Source: Candidatus Dependentiae bacterium (GTDB taxonomy: Bacteria; Babelota; Babeliae; Babelales; RVW-14). From it: 64,000 nt of DNA. Position numbers and translations under genes: made by a program. The notes beneath the pieces are model-generated. The model saw only the letters and a program-made list of their open reading frames with translations. It was not told the DNA's origin and made no database searches. The stretch is taken from the NCBI GenBank assembly GCA_018266175.1, contig JAFEAY010000025.1, positions 1 through 64,000 on the forward strand. The letters run 5' to 3'. Within the stretch, counting starts at the first letter, position 1. Each line of letters starts with the position of its first letter. Positions 36,137-44,421 of the stretch are shown piece after piece.

Positions 36137-36715
36137 CTATTGATTGAAGTATTTTACCACACCTTCGCGTGTTGCAGTCATTGCTGGAGCACCGACAATC
36201 CAATTTGCAGGGCACACTTCGCCATGCTTTTCAACATGAGTGAGTGAATCAACCACGCGCAAAAGTTCGCTCACATTGCGACCAAGTGCAAAGTTATTAA
36301 CCGAAGCGTATTGCACCACGTTCTTCTCATCAAGCAAGAAAACTCCTCGCAGTGAAACGCCAACTTCTTCGTTGAGCACATCGTAGCTTCTGGTAATGCT
36401 CTTATGAATATCTGAAAGAACAGGGAACGTTACCCCTTGAATACCACCAGAAATTTTTGGTGTATTCAACCACGCCATATGGGTGTGCGCTGAATCGACA
36501 GAAATAGCTAAAACTTGTACATTACGCAGCTTGAACTGCTCAAGATTATCCTGCAGAGCATGAAGTTCTGTTGGGCAAACAAAGGTAAAATCAAGTGGGT
36601 AAAAGAATAATAGCTTATAACCACTTGAATAGTCAGCAAGCGAAATATGCTTAATTTGTCCATTCACAACCGCTTCGCAACTGAAATCTGGAGCCTGTTT
36701 TCCAATTTTGATCAT
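36137..36715 (-). CDS. typical 2-Cys peroxiredoxin (AhpC/Prx1 type)
   Basis: This 192-residue protein reduces hydrogen peroxide and organic peroxides in the cytoplasm. The peroxidatic cysteine is Cys47 in DFTFVCPTE, and the resolving cysteine is Cys168 in GEVCPANW. The SLRGVFLLD and NFALGRN segments are those of the Prx1 group. It is recycled by a thioredoxin or AhpF-like reductase. The divergent neighbour encodes thioredoxin reductase, 115 bases away, which suggests a shared oxidative-stress function. No thioredoxin gene is in the window. Confidence 0.9.
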   Translation of the reverse strand: MIKIGKQAPDFSCEAVVNGQIKHISLADYSSGYKLLFFYPLDFTFVCPTELHALQDNLEQFKLRNVQVLAISVDSAHTHMAWLNTPKISGGIQGVTFPVLSDIHKSITRSYDVLNEEVGVSLRGVFLLDEKNVVQYASVNNFALGRNVSELLRVVDSLTHVEKHGEVCPANWIVGAPAMTATREGVVKYFNQ

Positions 36716-36830
36716 AATAAATCTCTACTATAAACTCTGTTAAATTACTTTACGCACTCAATAAACAGTATAAAATGTTTTTACATTTATGACGATACTC
36801 AGCACTTGTTCTCAAGATAAAGGACTTTTT

Positions 36831-37763
36831 ATGAAATATCAGGTAGCAATTATAGGCTCAGGACCAGCAGGACTAACTGCAGGCGTTTATGCTGCCCGCG
36901 GAAACCTCTCAACCATTGTTATAGAGGGCAACCAACCAGGCGGACAGCTCACCACCACAACATCAGTGGAAAACTGGCCAGGTGAAACCTCTATTTTAGG
37001 GATCGACTTAATGGAAAAGATGCGCGACCATGCAAAAAAATATGGTTGTGCACTCGTTCAAAAAGCAATTACCAAGGTTGACTTCAGCTCTCAACCTTAC
37101 AAGCTCTATACTGACAGCAATGATGTTATTGAAGCTGATACAGTAATTATAGCCACAGGGTCATCCAATAAAAAACTTGGGTGCACGGGCGAAGATGAGT
37201 ATTTCTCTAAAGGTGTTGCAACCTGCGCCACCTGCGATGCACCATTTTATAACGGTAAAGAGGTGATTGTTGTTGGTGGCGGAAACACTGCCGTTACCGA
37301 AGCTGAACATCTGCTCCATTTTGCAAGCAAAGTAACGATTGTGCATATTCTTGACCAACTTACGGCAAATGACCCGATCAAAGATAAGGTTCTGGAAAAT
37401 CCAAAAGCCTCATTCATCTACAGTTCAACGATTGTTGAAATTAAAGGTGATGGCCAAAGAGTTACCGAAATTGTTGTTGAAAATCAAAATGATAAATCAA
37501 GAACGACCGTTAAAGCTGATGGTGTTTTTGTTGCGATTGGCTTTAACCCCAACACGCAACTCTTTAAAGATCAGCTTGAAGTTGACCAATATGGCTACTT
37601 AGTTCTTAAAGGTCATACCCAAACAAGCAAAGAAGGTGTTTTTGCAGCTGGTGACGTTGCGGACTTTTTATACCGTCAAGCAATTACATCAGCGGGCATG
37701 GGATGCATGGCAGCGCTTGATGCGCAGCGTTATTTGTCACAGAAAGAATGTAAAACAAAATAA
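36831..37763 (+). CDS. trxB: thioredoxin reductase
   Basis: The product is 310 residues from the ATG at 36831, chosen because AAAGGA precedes it and the FAD-binding GSGPAGL motif then starts at residue 9. The redox-active pair is CATC (Cys132/Cys135), preceding the NADPH-binding GGGNTA motif, and the C-terminal FAD motif is GVFAAGDV. It is of ordinary low-molecular-weight bacterial length. It transfers electrons from NADPH to thioredoxin. It is divergent from the 2-Cys peroxiredoxin gene. A strong hairpin follows the stop. Confidence 0.92.
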   Translation: MKYQVAIIGSGPAGLTAGVYAARGNLSTIVIEGNQPGGQLTTTTSVENWPGETSILGIDLMEKMRDHAKKYGCALVQKAITKVDFSSQPYKLYTDSNDVIEADTVIIATGSSNKKLGCTGEDEYFSKGVATCATCDAPFYNGKEVIVVGGGNTAVTEAEHLLHFASKVTIVHILDQLTANDPIKDKVLENPKASFIYSSTIVEIKGDGQRVTEIVVENQNDKSRTTVKADGVFVAIGFNPNTQLFKDQLEVDQYGYLVLKGHTQTSKEGVFAAGDVADFLYRQAITSAGMGCMAALDAQRYLSQKECKTK

Positions 37764-37767
37764 GCTT

Positions 37768-37807
37768 ATCCAAGAGCATAGATGATAGGCTCTCTATGCT
37801 CTTGGAT
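37768..37807. terminator. hairpin between convergent genes
   Basis: ATCCAAGAGCATAGA (37768-37782) and TCTATGCTCTTGGAT (37793-37807) form a perfect 15-bp stem between trxB and the convergent phosphoesterase gene; it can end both. Confidence 0.8.
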
Positions 37808-37811
37808 ATCA

Positions 37812-38768
37812 TTACAAATTTTTTGTAACATCTCGCATGAATTCATAAATTGGTCGATTACTCAAAATACCGGAAGCATTTTTGTGGCCACCACCACCAA
37901 AGCGCGATGCTAGCTCATTCACGTCACTTTTCTTAGATCGCAATGAAACTTTAGTTTCGCCGGACTCCATCTCATAGAAAACGAGTGTAATATCAACGCC
38001 ACTAATTTCCCATAAAAAATTACTGAATCCAAGTAATGACGTAAGCGTTAAGTTGTGCTTTTTAAGATCTTGTTGGGTAATGCCGACCCATGCAGCATTA
38101 CCTGTTGGTGAAATCTGAATGCGCAGCAATATTTCGCCCCACAACGTAATAACATCTGGACTCTTGTTACAGAGCAATTCTGTTTTGAGTTGAAACAAAT
38201 TTGCACCAAGCTCAATGAGCTCTCCGGCAACACGCAATGTTTTGGGGGTCGTCGCCTGTGTGTGAAAAACTTGGCTGTCATAGAGAATGCCCATCATCAA
38301 ACACTCTGCAACATGCGTATCAATAACAGTTTTATCCCACACGCACAAAAGATCATAAAGAAGTTCACAGGTACTTGAAACGGTTGTATCAATAATATTA
38401 CAGACACCTTGTAAGCGATTACTTACATGATGATCTATGTTAATTAAAGAAATTGCTCGGAAAATATCTGGAAAATAAAGCCGATCATAATTAGCCGTAT
38501 CACATGCTATGAGTAAATCGGGTACCTGACTGTGATGTCCAATTAAAATATTAGAAGGAGATCGTTTAAGTGGAAACTCAGGCTCATCCAGATAAATAGC
38601 CTCAACCTGTTTGCCCATCTTTTCAAAAATAGATGAAAGTGCCGCACATGCAGATATTCCATCAGCATCTGGTTTTCGATGCGTCAGGAGCGTAATTTTT
38701 TGTGCCTGCTGTATCAATATCCATGCACGTGATATTGCCGTATGAATTTGGTCAACTCTAGTTTCCAT
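37812..38768 (-). CDS. DHH/DHHA1-family phosphoesterase (NrnA-like)
   Basis: The product is 318 residues from the ATG at 38768; a GTG ten codons earlier is possible. It has the NrnA layout: THRKPDADG (about 30-37), CDTAN near 89, the DHH motif IDHH (112-114), and the C-terminal DHHA1 glycine-rich GGGGHKNASG. NrnA proteins degrade nanoRNAs and dephosphorylate pAp, and close relatives cleave cyclic dinucleotides; which of these applies is not decidable from sequence. Next to it upstream is a long gene-free stretch. Confidence 0.85.
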   Translation of the reverse strand: METRVDQIHTAISRAWILIQQAQKITLLTHRKPDADGISACAALSSIFEKMGKQVEAIYLDEPEFPLKRSPSNILIGHHSQVPDLLIACDTANYDRLYFPDIFRAISLINIDHHVSNRLQGVCNIIDTTVSSTCELLYDLLCVWDKTVIDTHVAECLMMGILYDSQVFHTQATTPKTLRVAGELIELGANLFQLKTELLCNKSPDVITLWGEILLRIQISPTGNAAWVGITQQDLKKHNLTLTSLLGFSNFLWEISGVDITLVFYEMESGETKVSLRSKKSDVNELASRFGGGGHKNASGILSNRPIYEFMRDVTKNL

Positions 38769-39454
38769 AAAACTCTTTCTCTCTTGCGTCATATGCACTA
38801 CAATCTATCAAAAATTCTATCGATTTTATCATCACGTTTTCCAGAAAAGAAAATTCCCGCATGAAGGCTCGAGTTTCGTCCAAACAATGATACATGTCAA
38901 TAGCTGAGCAGAGCAAACAATCAAAAACAATATCAATACGTCAATAAAACGACACCAAATTTACTCCTTGGTGAAAAATTTAATAAATATAAATATACTA
39001 TTTTTTCAATATGAAATCATACCATGAAGAATAGCGCGTAAAAACCAACACAAACCATTCATACTGCATATTTTTTTCACACGACTTTTTTCTCAAAAAA
39101 CAGCTTATGATCAACTTTTTGAACAACAATAGAAAATATTTTTGTCATCTTTTTGTCAATAATCCAAATACAGGCTGAATAATTAATACGTGTTTGACAA
39201 TCCGCCTATAATCACGTATTCTCAAATCATGCGCAATTAAATTGCAAATTCAACATACGCTCAAAACATCTAAAAACTCTAAAGACTATCTGCATTGAAA
39301 ATGAGCGCACGTTAGAGCAAACCATCAAGCATATTCATATAAAAAAGAATGAAGAAAGGACAGGGAGAGAAATAGGTCGTGAGGTAATTTTCTTACATTA
39401 TGAAGAAATGTAATAAAAAAATTGCAATTAAAATCATATAGAAGGATCAAGGCA
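38769..39454. other. 686-base gene-free stretch
   Basis: This is very AT-rich and has no frame with a ribosome site. It must hold the promoters of the divergent phosphoesterase and Mur-ligase-like genes. A candidate promoter for the latter is at 39194, and a 13-bp palindrome GCAATTAAATTGC lies at 39233-39245. No RNA gene or other coding remnant was recognised. Confidence 0.5.
39194..39222 (+). promoter_or_regulatory. candidate promoter upstream of folC-like gene
   Basis: TTGACA (39194-39199) and TATTCT (39217-39222) are 17 bp apart. A TATAAT at 39207-39212 lies between them and would need another -35 box. The leader to the ATG at 39455 would be over 200 bases. Confidence 0.4.
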
Positions 39455-40861
39455 ATGATTACTGGTATTGAACAATCTCGGAAAAAAAGTGAAATCAGCA
39501 TAGGCAAAATAAGAAACTACAATGAAGTTATTGATCACCTCTCTTCGCTCAAATCATCTGAATACAGTGAGCAGTCACTCGTACGAATGAAAGAGCTTGA
39601 TAAGTGCTTTGATAACATTACATCAAAAATTGATGTCATTTTAGTTGGTGGAACAAATGGTAAAAGTTCAACCATTCATTTTGCTGCAAAATTACTGAAG
39701 GAAGAAGGCTTCAAAGTTGGTGCCGCTTTTTCAAGCCACCTGCTTACCTACAACGAACGTTTGATCGTTGACTTCCAACAAGTATCCAATAAATCTTTTG
39801 CCGATATTGTTAATGAAGTAATTAATGTTGCAGATATGAACAATATCAAAGCAACAGCTTTTGAAATTATCACTATTTCAGCACTACGTCACTTCGTAGC
39901 AGAAAATGTGACTGTAGCACTTCTTGAAGTTTGTTATGGTGGAAAATATGATGCAACTGCAATCTTCAATCCCAAAATTGCAGCAATCACTCGTATTGCA
40001 GAAGACGCTAAAGGCTTGCTTGGTCATGACCTTGATAAAATTTCATTTGAAATGCTTGAAATTTGCAAACCAGGAACATGGTTCATTTCTGCAGAACAAA
40101 GTAAACTGCGCCTTCAAAAAATGAAAACATGGTGTGAAGACCGCACGGTAAAATGGGCAATGCCTATCAGAAAACTTGCATCACTCCCGTACATCTACGA
40201 ACAACTCTACGGAAGAATTGCTTCACTTGGTGAACGCATTGCACAAATTTATGTTGAAGATATTAAAGGGAAATTTTCTCCTTTCTTGCGCGGTAACCTG
40301 TTGGCAACTCAAAAAGGTCAACGCGGTCGCCCAACATTGGAAGCTAAGCGTCATGCTGAGTTGAATCCAATCAAAACACTTAAAAGTTTCTGGAATGATC
40401 AGTTTGATCTTCTCAAGGGTCGCTTCGAAAATCTTGATAAAGAAAAACCATCAATCCTGCTAGATAATGCAAGCAACCTTGATGCCTTTACCAACCTTTT
40501 TTTAGGTATTCGTCTGCTTCATTACCAAAAGCCCCTCAAAGGCTTAGCCATGGTTATTGGTTTGAGCAAAACCACCAATGCGCTTGAAGCAATCAAATTG
40601 ATTCGTTATTTGTTGAAAAAAGTAAGCGGAAACATTTTCTTTGTTCCACTTCCTGACAAAGATATTCCGTCACATGATGTTCAAGATCTTGCGCTGATGG
40701 CAAAAGAACTCAACGTCAAAGCAAAAGCATGCCAATCATTTGCTGATGCATTTGAACAAGCAAAGACTGTTGTTGATGAACGAGATGGCTTGATTGCTAT
40801 CAGTGGATCAAGTGAGCTTGTTACCGAATATTGGAAACAACGAGGTATCAAGAAGTTCTAA
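39455..40861 (+). CDS. FolC-like Mur-ligase-family protein (folylpolyglutamate/dihydrofolate synthase type)
   Basis: The product is 468 residues. ATP-binding GGTNGKSST (65-73), the helix THLLTYNER-like SSHLLTYNERLIV, LLEVCYGGKYDAT, and GLLGHD belong to the FolC branch of Mur ligases, which adds glutamate to folates. The ATG at 39455 is preceded by AGGATCAAGG. The C-terminal domain is present (GLAMVIGLSKTTNALEA, VPLPDKDIPSH). It is a single-gene unit with a strong terminator after it. A role in folate retention is the simplest reading; the usual GTNGKGS is GTNGKSS here. Confidence 0.8.
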   Translation: MITGIEQSRKKSEISIGKIRNYNEVIDHLSSLKSSEYSEQSLVRMKELDKCFDNITSKIDVILVGGTNGKSSTIHFAAKLLKEEGFKVGAAFSSHLLTYNERLIVDFQQVSNKSFADIVNEVINVADMNNIKATAFEIITISALRHFVAENVTVALLEVCYGGKYDATAIFNPKIAAITRIAEDAKGLLGHDLDKISFEMLEICKPGTWFISAEQSKLRLQKMKTWCEDRTVKWAMPIRKLASLPYIYEQLYGRIASLGERIAQIYVEDIKGKFSPFLRGNLLATQKGQRGRPTLEAKRHAELNPIKTLKSFWNDQFDLLKGRFENLDKEKPSILLDNASNLDAFTNLFLGIRLLHYQKPLKGLAMVIGLSKTTNALEAIKLIRYLLKKVSGNIFFVPLPDKDIPSHDVQDLALMAKELNVKAKACQSFADAFEQAKTVVDERDGLIAISGSSELVTEYWKQRGIKKF

Positions 40862-40884
40862 GCTTGATATTTTAATTTTGATTT

Positions 40885-40924
40885 AAAAAAAGAGCCACAT
40901 GTAATTTTACGTGTGGCTCTTTTT
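40885..40924. terminator. bidirectional rho-independent terminator
   Basis: AAAAAGAGCCACATGT and ACGTGTGGCTCTTTTT form a long stem with a run of A on one side and T on the other, between the convergent folC-like and galU genes. Confidence 0.9.
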
Positions 40925-40941
40925 AGTTTCTAATATTTTAA

Positions 40942-41868
40942 TTACAAAATACTGTTACGCACTTTGCTGAGCTGATCAGCTTTCCCTTGCATCAAAACAA
41001 ATTCACGATCAACCGTTTTTAAATAATCGAGTATCTCTTGACCATATTTTGGATGCCGCAATGCTAATTCAATGTTTGCTTTAAGCAGACCCATTGGATT
41101 ACCAATATCGTAACGAGTGCCTTGAATTTTATACGCAAATACTTTCTCACCTGAAAGTAATAGGCTTTGAATTGCATCGGTCAGCTGAATCTCTCCTCCA
41201 ATACCATGTCGCTGCTCTTCAAGAATAGGAAATATTGATGGCGAAAGAACATAGCGGCCAACAATAGCAAGATTTGATGGTGCATCTGCAATTGAAGGTT
41301 TTTCAACAAGCTCTTTAACTTGAAAAAGATTTGGTGAAAACTGACGACGCACTGCAATAACACCATAATTTGAAACCTGTTCCATGGGAACTTCTTGTAC
41401 GGCAACCACATTACATTTTTCTTGTAGCGACACCTGAATGAGTTGCCCCATACAGGCAATATTATTGTTGATAATGTCATCGGGCAGAAAAACTGCTACC
41501 GGTTCTTTACCGACTAAGTGCCGCGCAGTCCAAACCGCATGACCAAGCCCGAGAGGCTCTCGCTGACGAACATAAGTAAAGTCAGCCGCATTAATAATTT
41601 TTGAAATGCCCTCAAGAAGCTCTTCTTTGTGTTTTGCTTTGAGGTGAAGCTCAAGGTCAGGCGCCGAGTCAAAGTGATCTTCAATACCACTTTTATTTTT
41701 ACCAGTCACCACAATAAAGTGCTTGATTCCAGACTTGATACCTTCCTCGACAATATACTGAATCGCTGGCTTATCGAGCAGCGGCAGCATCTCTTTTGGC
41801 GTTGTTTTTGTTGCTGGCAAAAATCGCGTGCCAAGACCTCCTGCTGGAATTATTGCCTTTGTAATCAT
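40942..41868 (-). CDS. galU: UTP--glucose-1-phosphate uridylyltransferase
   Basis: This 308-residue protein makes UDP-glucose from UTP and glucose 1-phosphate for surface glycans. The nucleotide-binding loop is PAGGLGTRFLPATK (about 8-21), followed by KEMLPLLDKPAIQY, VVTGKNK, and LPDDI for the metal-binding Asp region; VEKPS and the RYDIGNPMG C-terminal motif are also typical. Length is as usual. It starts 32 bases after pheS on the same strand, so the two are likely co-transcribed, an unusual pairing. Confidence 0.92.
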   Translation of the reverse strand: MITKAIIPAGGLGTRFLPATKTTPKEMLPLLDKPAIQYIVEEGIKSGIKHFIVVTGKNKSGIEDHFDSAPDLELHLKAKHKEELLEGISKIINAADFTYVRQREPLGLGHAVWTARHLVGKEPVAVFLPDDIINNNIACMGQLIQVSLQEKCNVVAVQEVPMEQVSNYGVIAVRRQFSPNLFQVKELVEKPSIADAPSNLAIVGRYVLSPSIFPILEEQRHGIGGEIQLTDAIQSLLLSGEKVFAYKIQGTRYDIGNPMGLLKANIELALRHPKYGQEILDYLKTVDREFVLMQGKADQLSKVRNSIL

Positions 41869-41900
41869 TACCAGATCTCCCTATCCAATCTTCTTTTTTT

Positions 41901-42935
41901 TTAAAACTGCTCAAGAAATTTCAGCTTCCCTCCATACACATGGCGAATGTCATCAATTCCATACGAAAGCATGGCAAGCCTTGTCAGTCCAAACCCAAAA
42001 GCAAATCCAGAATACACATCTGGATCAATACCACCGGCTCTTAAGACATTGGGGTGGATCATGCCGCATGGGAATACTTCAATCCAGGTTGAGCGCTTGC
42101 ATACTGAACAACCGGAAGTGCAAAAAACACATCGCATATCGATTTCTATACCAGGTTCAACAAAGGGGAAAAATCCTGGTCGAATGCGAATATCAAGTTC
42201 ATTTTTTTTGAAAAGTGCTTTTAAGAATGCCTGAGCGGTCGCAAACAAATGTGAAAGATTAACATTTTTATCAACGTAAAAACCTTCACACTGCATAAAC
42301 ATAAAGTCATGAGAGGCATCAACCGCTTCATGTCGATAGGTTCGTCCTGGCACAATCGCCGCCAATGGAAGCTCTTTGCTTTGCATTGCTCGTACCTGCA
42401 CGTTAGAGGTATGCGTACGCAACAAATGGCCTGGTAAATCAGTCCAGAAGGTATCATACATATCACGTGCTGGATGATCTTGCGGAATATTGAGTGCGGT
42501 AAAATTATAAAAATCAGTCTCAAGCTCGGGACCATCAAGAACCTGATATCCCATTGAAATAAAGATATTTTCAATTTCTTCTATAAATGGCGTAAATGGA
42601 TGGAGGTGACCAGTGGCAAGACCTGTTTTATGGGCAGTCACATCAAAGTGCTCTTTTTTAAAATCTGCCGCTTGAGCTGCCTGGACCACAAGCGCTTCGC
42701 GACGATCTTTGATCTGCTGCTCAGCATCTTGTCGTAGCTGGTTAAGCGCCGGTCCTACCTCTTTTTTCTGATCGGTCGATAAATTTTTTAGCTCACCCAG
42801 GAGTTCTGAAATAGGTCCTTTTTTACCAAGAAACTGAACCCGAACCTCCTCAAGAGCCTTGAGATCGGCCGCTTGAGTAAGTTTATCCTGAAATTCCTGT
42901 CTGACACGATTGATTGTTTCAATTAAGGCCTGCAT
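41901..42935 (-). CDS. pheS: phenylalanine--tRNA ligase alpha subunit
   Basis: This 344-residue protein is the catalytic alpha subunit, charging tRNA-Phe as an alpha2beta2 enzyme. An N-terminal coiled-coil arm (about 1-85) is followed by the class II core: motif 1 region near GPELETDFYNF, motif 2 TYRHEAVDASHDFMF, and motif 3 GFAFGFGLTRLAML. AAGGAG lies before the ATG. The beta subunit (pheT), normally directly downstream, is not here; galU follows instead, so pheT must lie elsewhere. A 20-codon ORF ends 24 bases before the start. Confidence 0.95.
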   Translation of the reverse strand: MQALIETINRVRQEFQDKLTQAADLKALEEVRVQFLGKKGPISELLGELKNLSTDQKKEVGPALNQLRQDAEQQIKDRREALVVQAAQAADFKKEHFDVTAHKTGLATGHLHPFTPFIEEIENIFISMGYQVLDGPELETDFYNFTALNIPQDHPARDMYDTFWTDLPGHLLRTHTSNVQVRAMQSKELPLAAIVPGRTYRHEAVDASHDFMFMQCEGFYVDKNVNLSHLFATAQAFLKALFKKNELDIRIRPGFFPFVEPGIEIDMRCVFCTSGCSVCKRSTWIEVFPCGMIHPNVLRAGGIDPDVYSGFAFGFGLTRLAMLSYGIDDIRHVYGGKLKFLEQF

Positions 42936-42959
42936 ACAGGCTCCTTGAGAAGATTCACG

Positions 42960-43022
42960 TTAAAATTGCCCAAGGCACAAATCACTTGATGTGCTGGGTA
43001 CGAACTGCTCAAAAGATAGCAT
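42960..43022 (-). other. 20-codon ORF upstream of pheS (copy 1 of a twin element)
   Basis: A 63-base minus-strand ORF (ATG at 43022, stop at 42960) begins MLSFEQFVPSTS. A second ORF of exactly the same length at 43850-43912 begins MLSFEQFVPGAS. The first nine residues are identical, and the differences there are at third codon positions (CTA/CTG, TTC/TTT). It may be a leader peptide of pheS, or the C-terminal scrap of a repeated gene. Confidence 0.4.
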
Positions 43023-43205
43023 ATTTTTGCATTTTTACCAGTTCTTGGCCGGCTCAAAAAAAGCAAATACGTTTTGAAGCAAAAGAATATGCCCGTTCTC
43101 AGACCTACAGCTCAATAGAACTGGAAGAGGCATTTCAACGTGCTTGGAGAAAAAAATTAGAAAACAAAAAAATCAAACGTCATTTCAATATTTGATAAAA
43201 AAGAT
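43023..43205. other. intergenic stretch upstream of twin element
   Basis: Contains the conserved upstream part of the twin element (to about 43045) and an open plus-strand frame ending at 43195 with RFEAKEYARSQTYSSIELEE followed by a basic tail. That frame has no ribosome site and its upstream half is the repeat read backwards, so I do not call it a gene. Confidence 0.4.
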
Positions 43206-43559
43206 CTATTCTAACTCAAATACTTTTACATTCATTAATTGATTAATCGATTTCACGAGAGCTTGTCTATCTTGCAATCCAAGTAACCCAGATTTTCTTA
43301 AAATAAGACGATTATCCAGCGTAAAAAATTTCATACGAATAACCGATGGCTTTTCAAGTCCAGTTGCCTGAAGATCTTCAATATTTACATCACCTGACCA
43401 AGGTGCATTACGCGCACTGGTAATCATCAACATGACAGCATGCTGAACTTGTTGATTAAATGATGCGCAAGATATGACAAGTGCTGGTCGACGTTTAAGA
43501 TTATTTTGATCAGTAAAGGGGAATGGAACAATCACCACATCAAACTGATTATAAATCAC
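43206..43559 (-). CDS. MazF/PemK-family toxin
   Basis: This is about 117 residues of the PemK/MazF endoribonuclease family: IYNQFDVVIVPFPFTDQ at the N-terminus, RRPALVIS, and the conserved Ser/Thr region MITSARNAPWSGDV. MazF toxins cleave mRNA or tRNA at short sequence motifs. The GTG at 43559 is preferred because GAGG lies six bases before it; three ATGs at 43571-43577 are alternatives. The gene overlaps the 3' end of the antitoxin gene, the usual coupling of such modules. Confidence 0.85.
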   Translation of the reverse strand: MIYNQFDVVIVPFPFTDQNNLKRRPALVISCASFNQQVQHAVMLMITSARNAPWSGDVNIEDLQATGLEKPSVIRMKFFTLDNRLILRKSGLLGLQDRQALVKSINQLMNVKVFELE

Positions 43560-43776
43560 GATAGTCCTCATCATCATTTTGGGAGTTCCACTCTTCAAGC
43601 GTGGCCTGCAATGATTCCGCATACATGCGGTCAAAGCGCTTCTCTTTTCTTATTACCACCTGATTATCAGGCAATATCTCAAAAAGAATCTTATCCCCAG
43701 ACTGAATATCAAGAATCTTTCTTATCTCCTGAGGAATAGTTGCTTGAAATTTAGAGGTGACAGTTGAACGCTTCAT
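43549..43776 (-). CDS. AbrB/MazE-type antitoxin
   Basis: This 75-residue protein has an N-terminal AbrB swapped-hairpin DNA-binding domain (TVTSKFQATIPQEIRKIL, then GDKILFEI, about 5-45) and an acidic C-terminal tail (ESLQATLEEWNSQNDDED) expected to bind and block the toxin. GGGGGG lies three bases before the ATG. It is the first gene of the toxin-antitoxin pair, downstream of a set of GTATTACA half-sites that probably form its own operator. Confidence 0.85.
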   Translation of the reverse strand: MKRSTVTSKFQATIPQEIRKILDIQSGDKILFEILPDNQVVIRKEKRFDRMYAESLQATLEEWNSQNDDEDYRDL

Positions 43777-43794
43777 AAACCCCCCTGTGCTACA

Positions 43795-43846
43795 GTATTA
43801 CAGTATTACAAGTATCAGTGTAATACCCAATATGGATTTATGTCAA
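43795..43846 (-). promoter_or_regulatory. promoter and operator of the toxin-antitoxin module
   Basis: Minus-strand -35 TTGACA (43841-43846) is followed after 18 bp by TACACT (43817-43822). GTATTACA occurs at 43795-43802 and 43803-43810 in tandem, and inverted as TGTAATAC at 43819-43826. The sites overlap and follow the -10 box, as expected for autorepression by the antitoxin. Confidence 0.65.
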
Positions 43847-43849
43847 TAT

Positions 43850-43912
43850 TTAGTCAATTTTGAGAACTGGATTGCCTGATGCGCCGGGTACAAACTGCTC
43901 AAAAGACAGCAT
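43850..43912 (-). other. 20-codon ORF (copy 2 of a twin element)
   Basis: The same length as the ORF at 42960 and with the same N-terminal MLSFEQFVP, but ending SGNPVLKID. The frame is open upstream as well (ADKKLVKTQN), and copy 1 shares LVK there after a one-base shift. The stop lies four bases from the -35 box of the toxin-antitoxin promoter. A remnant of a repeated gene end or a conserved peptide. Confidence 0.4.
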
Positions 43913-44111
43913 ATTTTGCGTTTTTACCAGTTTTTTATCAGCCCTCACCCTTGCCAGCCAAAAGCAACGTTAAAAACAGCTCTCTCCTTCACAATCTATT
44001 GTTAATTCAAATACAAAATAACCCATTAGACACTTAATATAATTAATGCTAAATTGCAATTATAAGTATAAAACCTCCTGACTTTCAGGGAAAACAGTTT
44101 AGGGAGAATGT

Positions 44112-44309
44112 ATGACTATTTTTGTGCCCATATTCACACGAGCATCGGTAAGCCCAATAGGCTTACAGCTTTGTGCCGCGCGCAATCAAGCATCATCTTT
44201 TTTAAACTCAAGACTTTGTATGTCAAAGCAAACCTTCAAGCGAAGTAATTCGGAACTTCGTAAACAAAATCGTTTACGCGTTATACGCGAATCTCAACTT
44301 ATTATCTAA
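44112..44309 (+). CDS. possible small basic protein
   Basis: A 65-codon frame with a good ribosome site (AGGGAGAATGT before the ATG). The C-terminal half is strongly basic (SKQTFKRSNSELRKQNRLRVIRES), the N-terminal half mildly hydrophobic. No family is recognised. It lies alone between the toxin-antitoxin promoter region and the LRR operon. A leader peptide of the operon is another reading. Confidence 0.35.
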   Translation: MTIFVPIFTRASVSPIGLQLCAARNQASSFLNSRLCMSKQTFKRSNSELRKQNRLRVIRESQLII

Positions 44310-44328
44310 ACCCCATTTTTATTCACGT

Positions 44329-44350
44329 GTATTCGTTGCTAAACGAATAC
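44329..44350. terminator. hairpin before LRR operon
   Basis: GTATTCGTT (44329-44337) and AACGAATAC (44342-44350) form a perfect 9-bp stem with a 4-base loop, 19 bases after the stop of the small ORF. No T run follows; terminator or operator. Confidence 0.45.
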
Positions 44351-44421
44351 GTTGATCACGTTAATCGGTGGTCTGATCATGCAAACTATGCATGACTATT
44401 TTGAAAAATATGGAGGTTATG

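Noticed and set aside
36789-36831. Longer N-terminus for thioredoxin reductase
   Set aside because: The extra 14 residues lack family support and AAAGGA lies before the ATG at 36831.
42986-43195. Plus-strand frame ending in a basic tail between pheS and mazF
   Set aside because: Its first part is the reverse of the twin 20-codon element and it has no ribosome site; the C-terminal part alone is too short to support.
44092-44112. Riboswitch or ribosomal leader before the small basic ORF
   Set aside because: Only an AT-rich leader and a good ribosome site are visible; no conserved aptamer motif was recognised.
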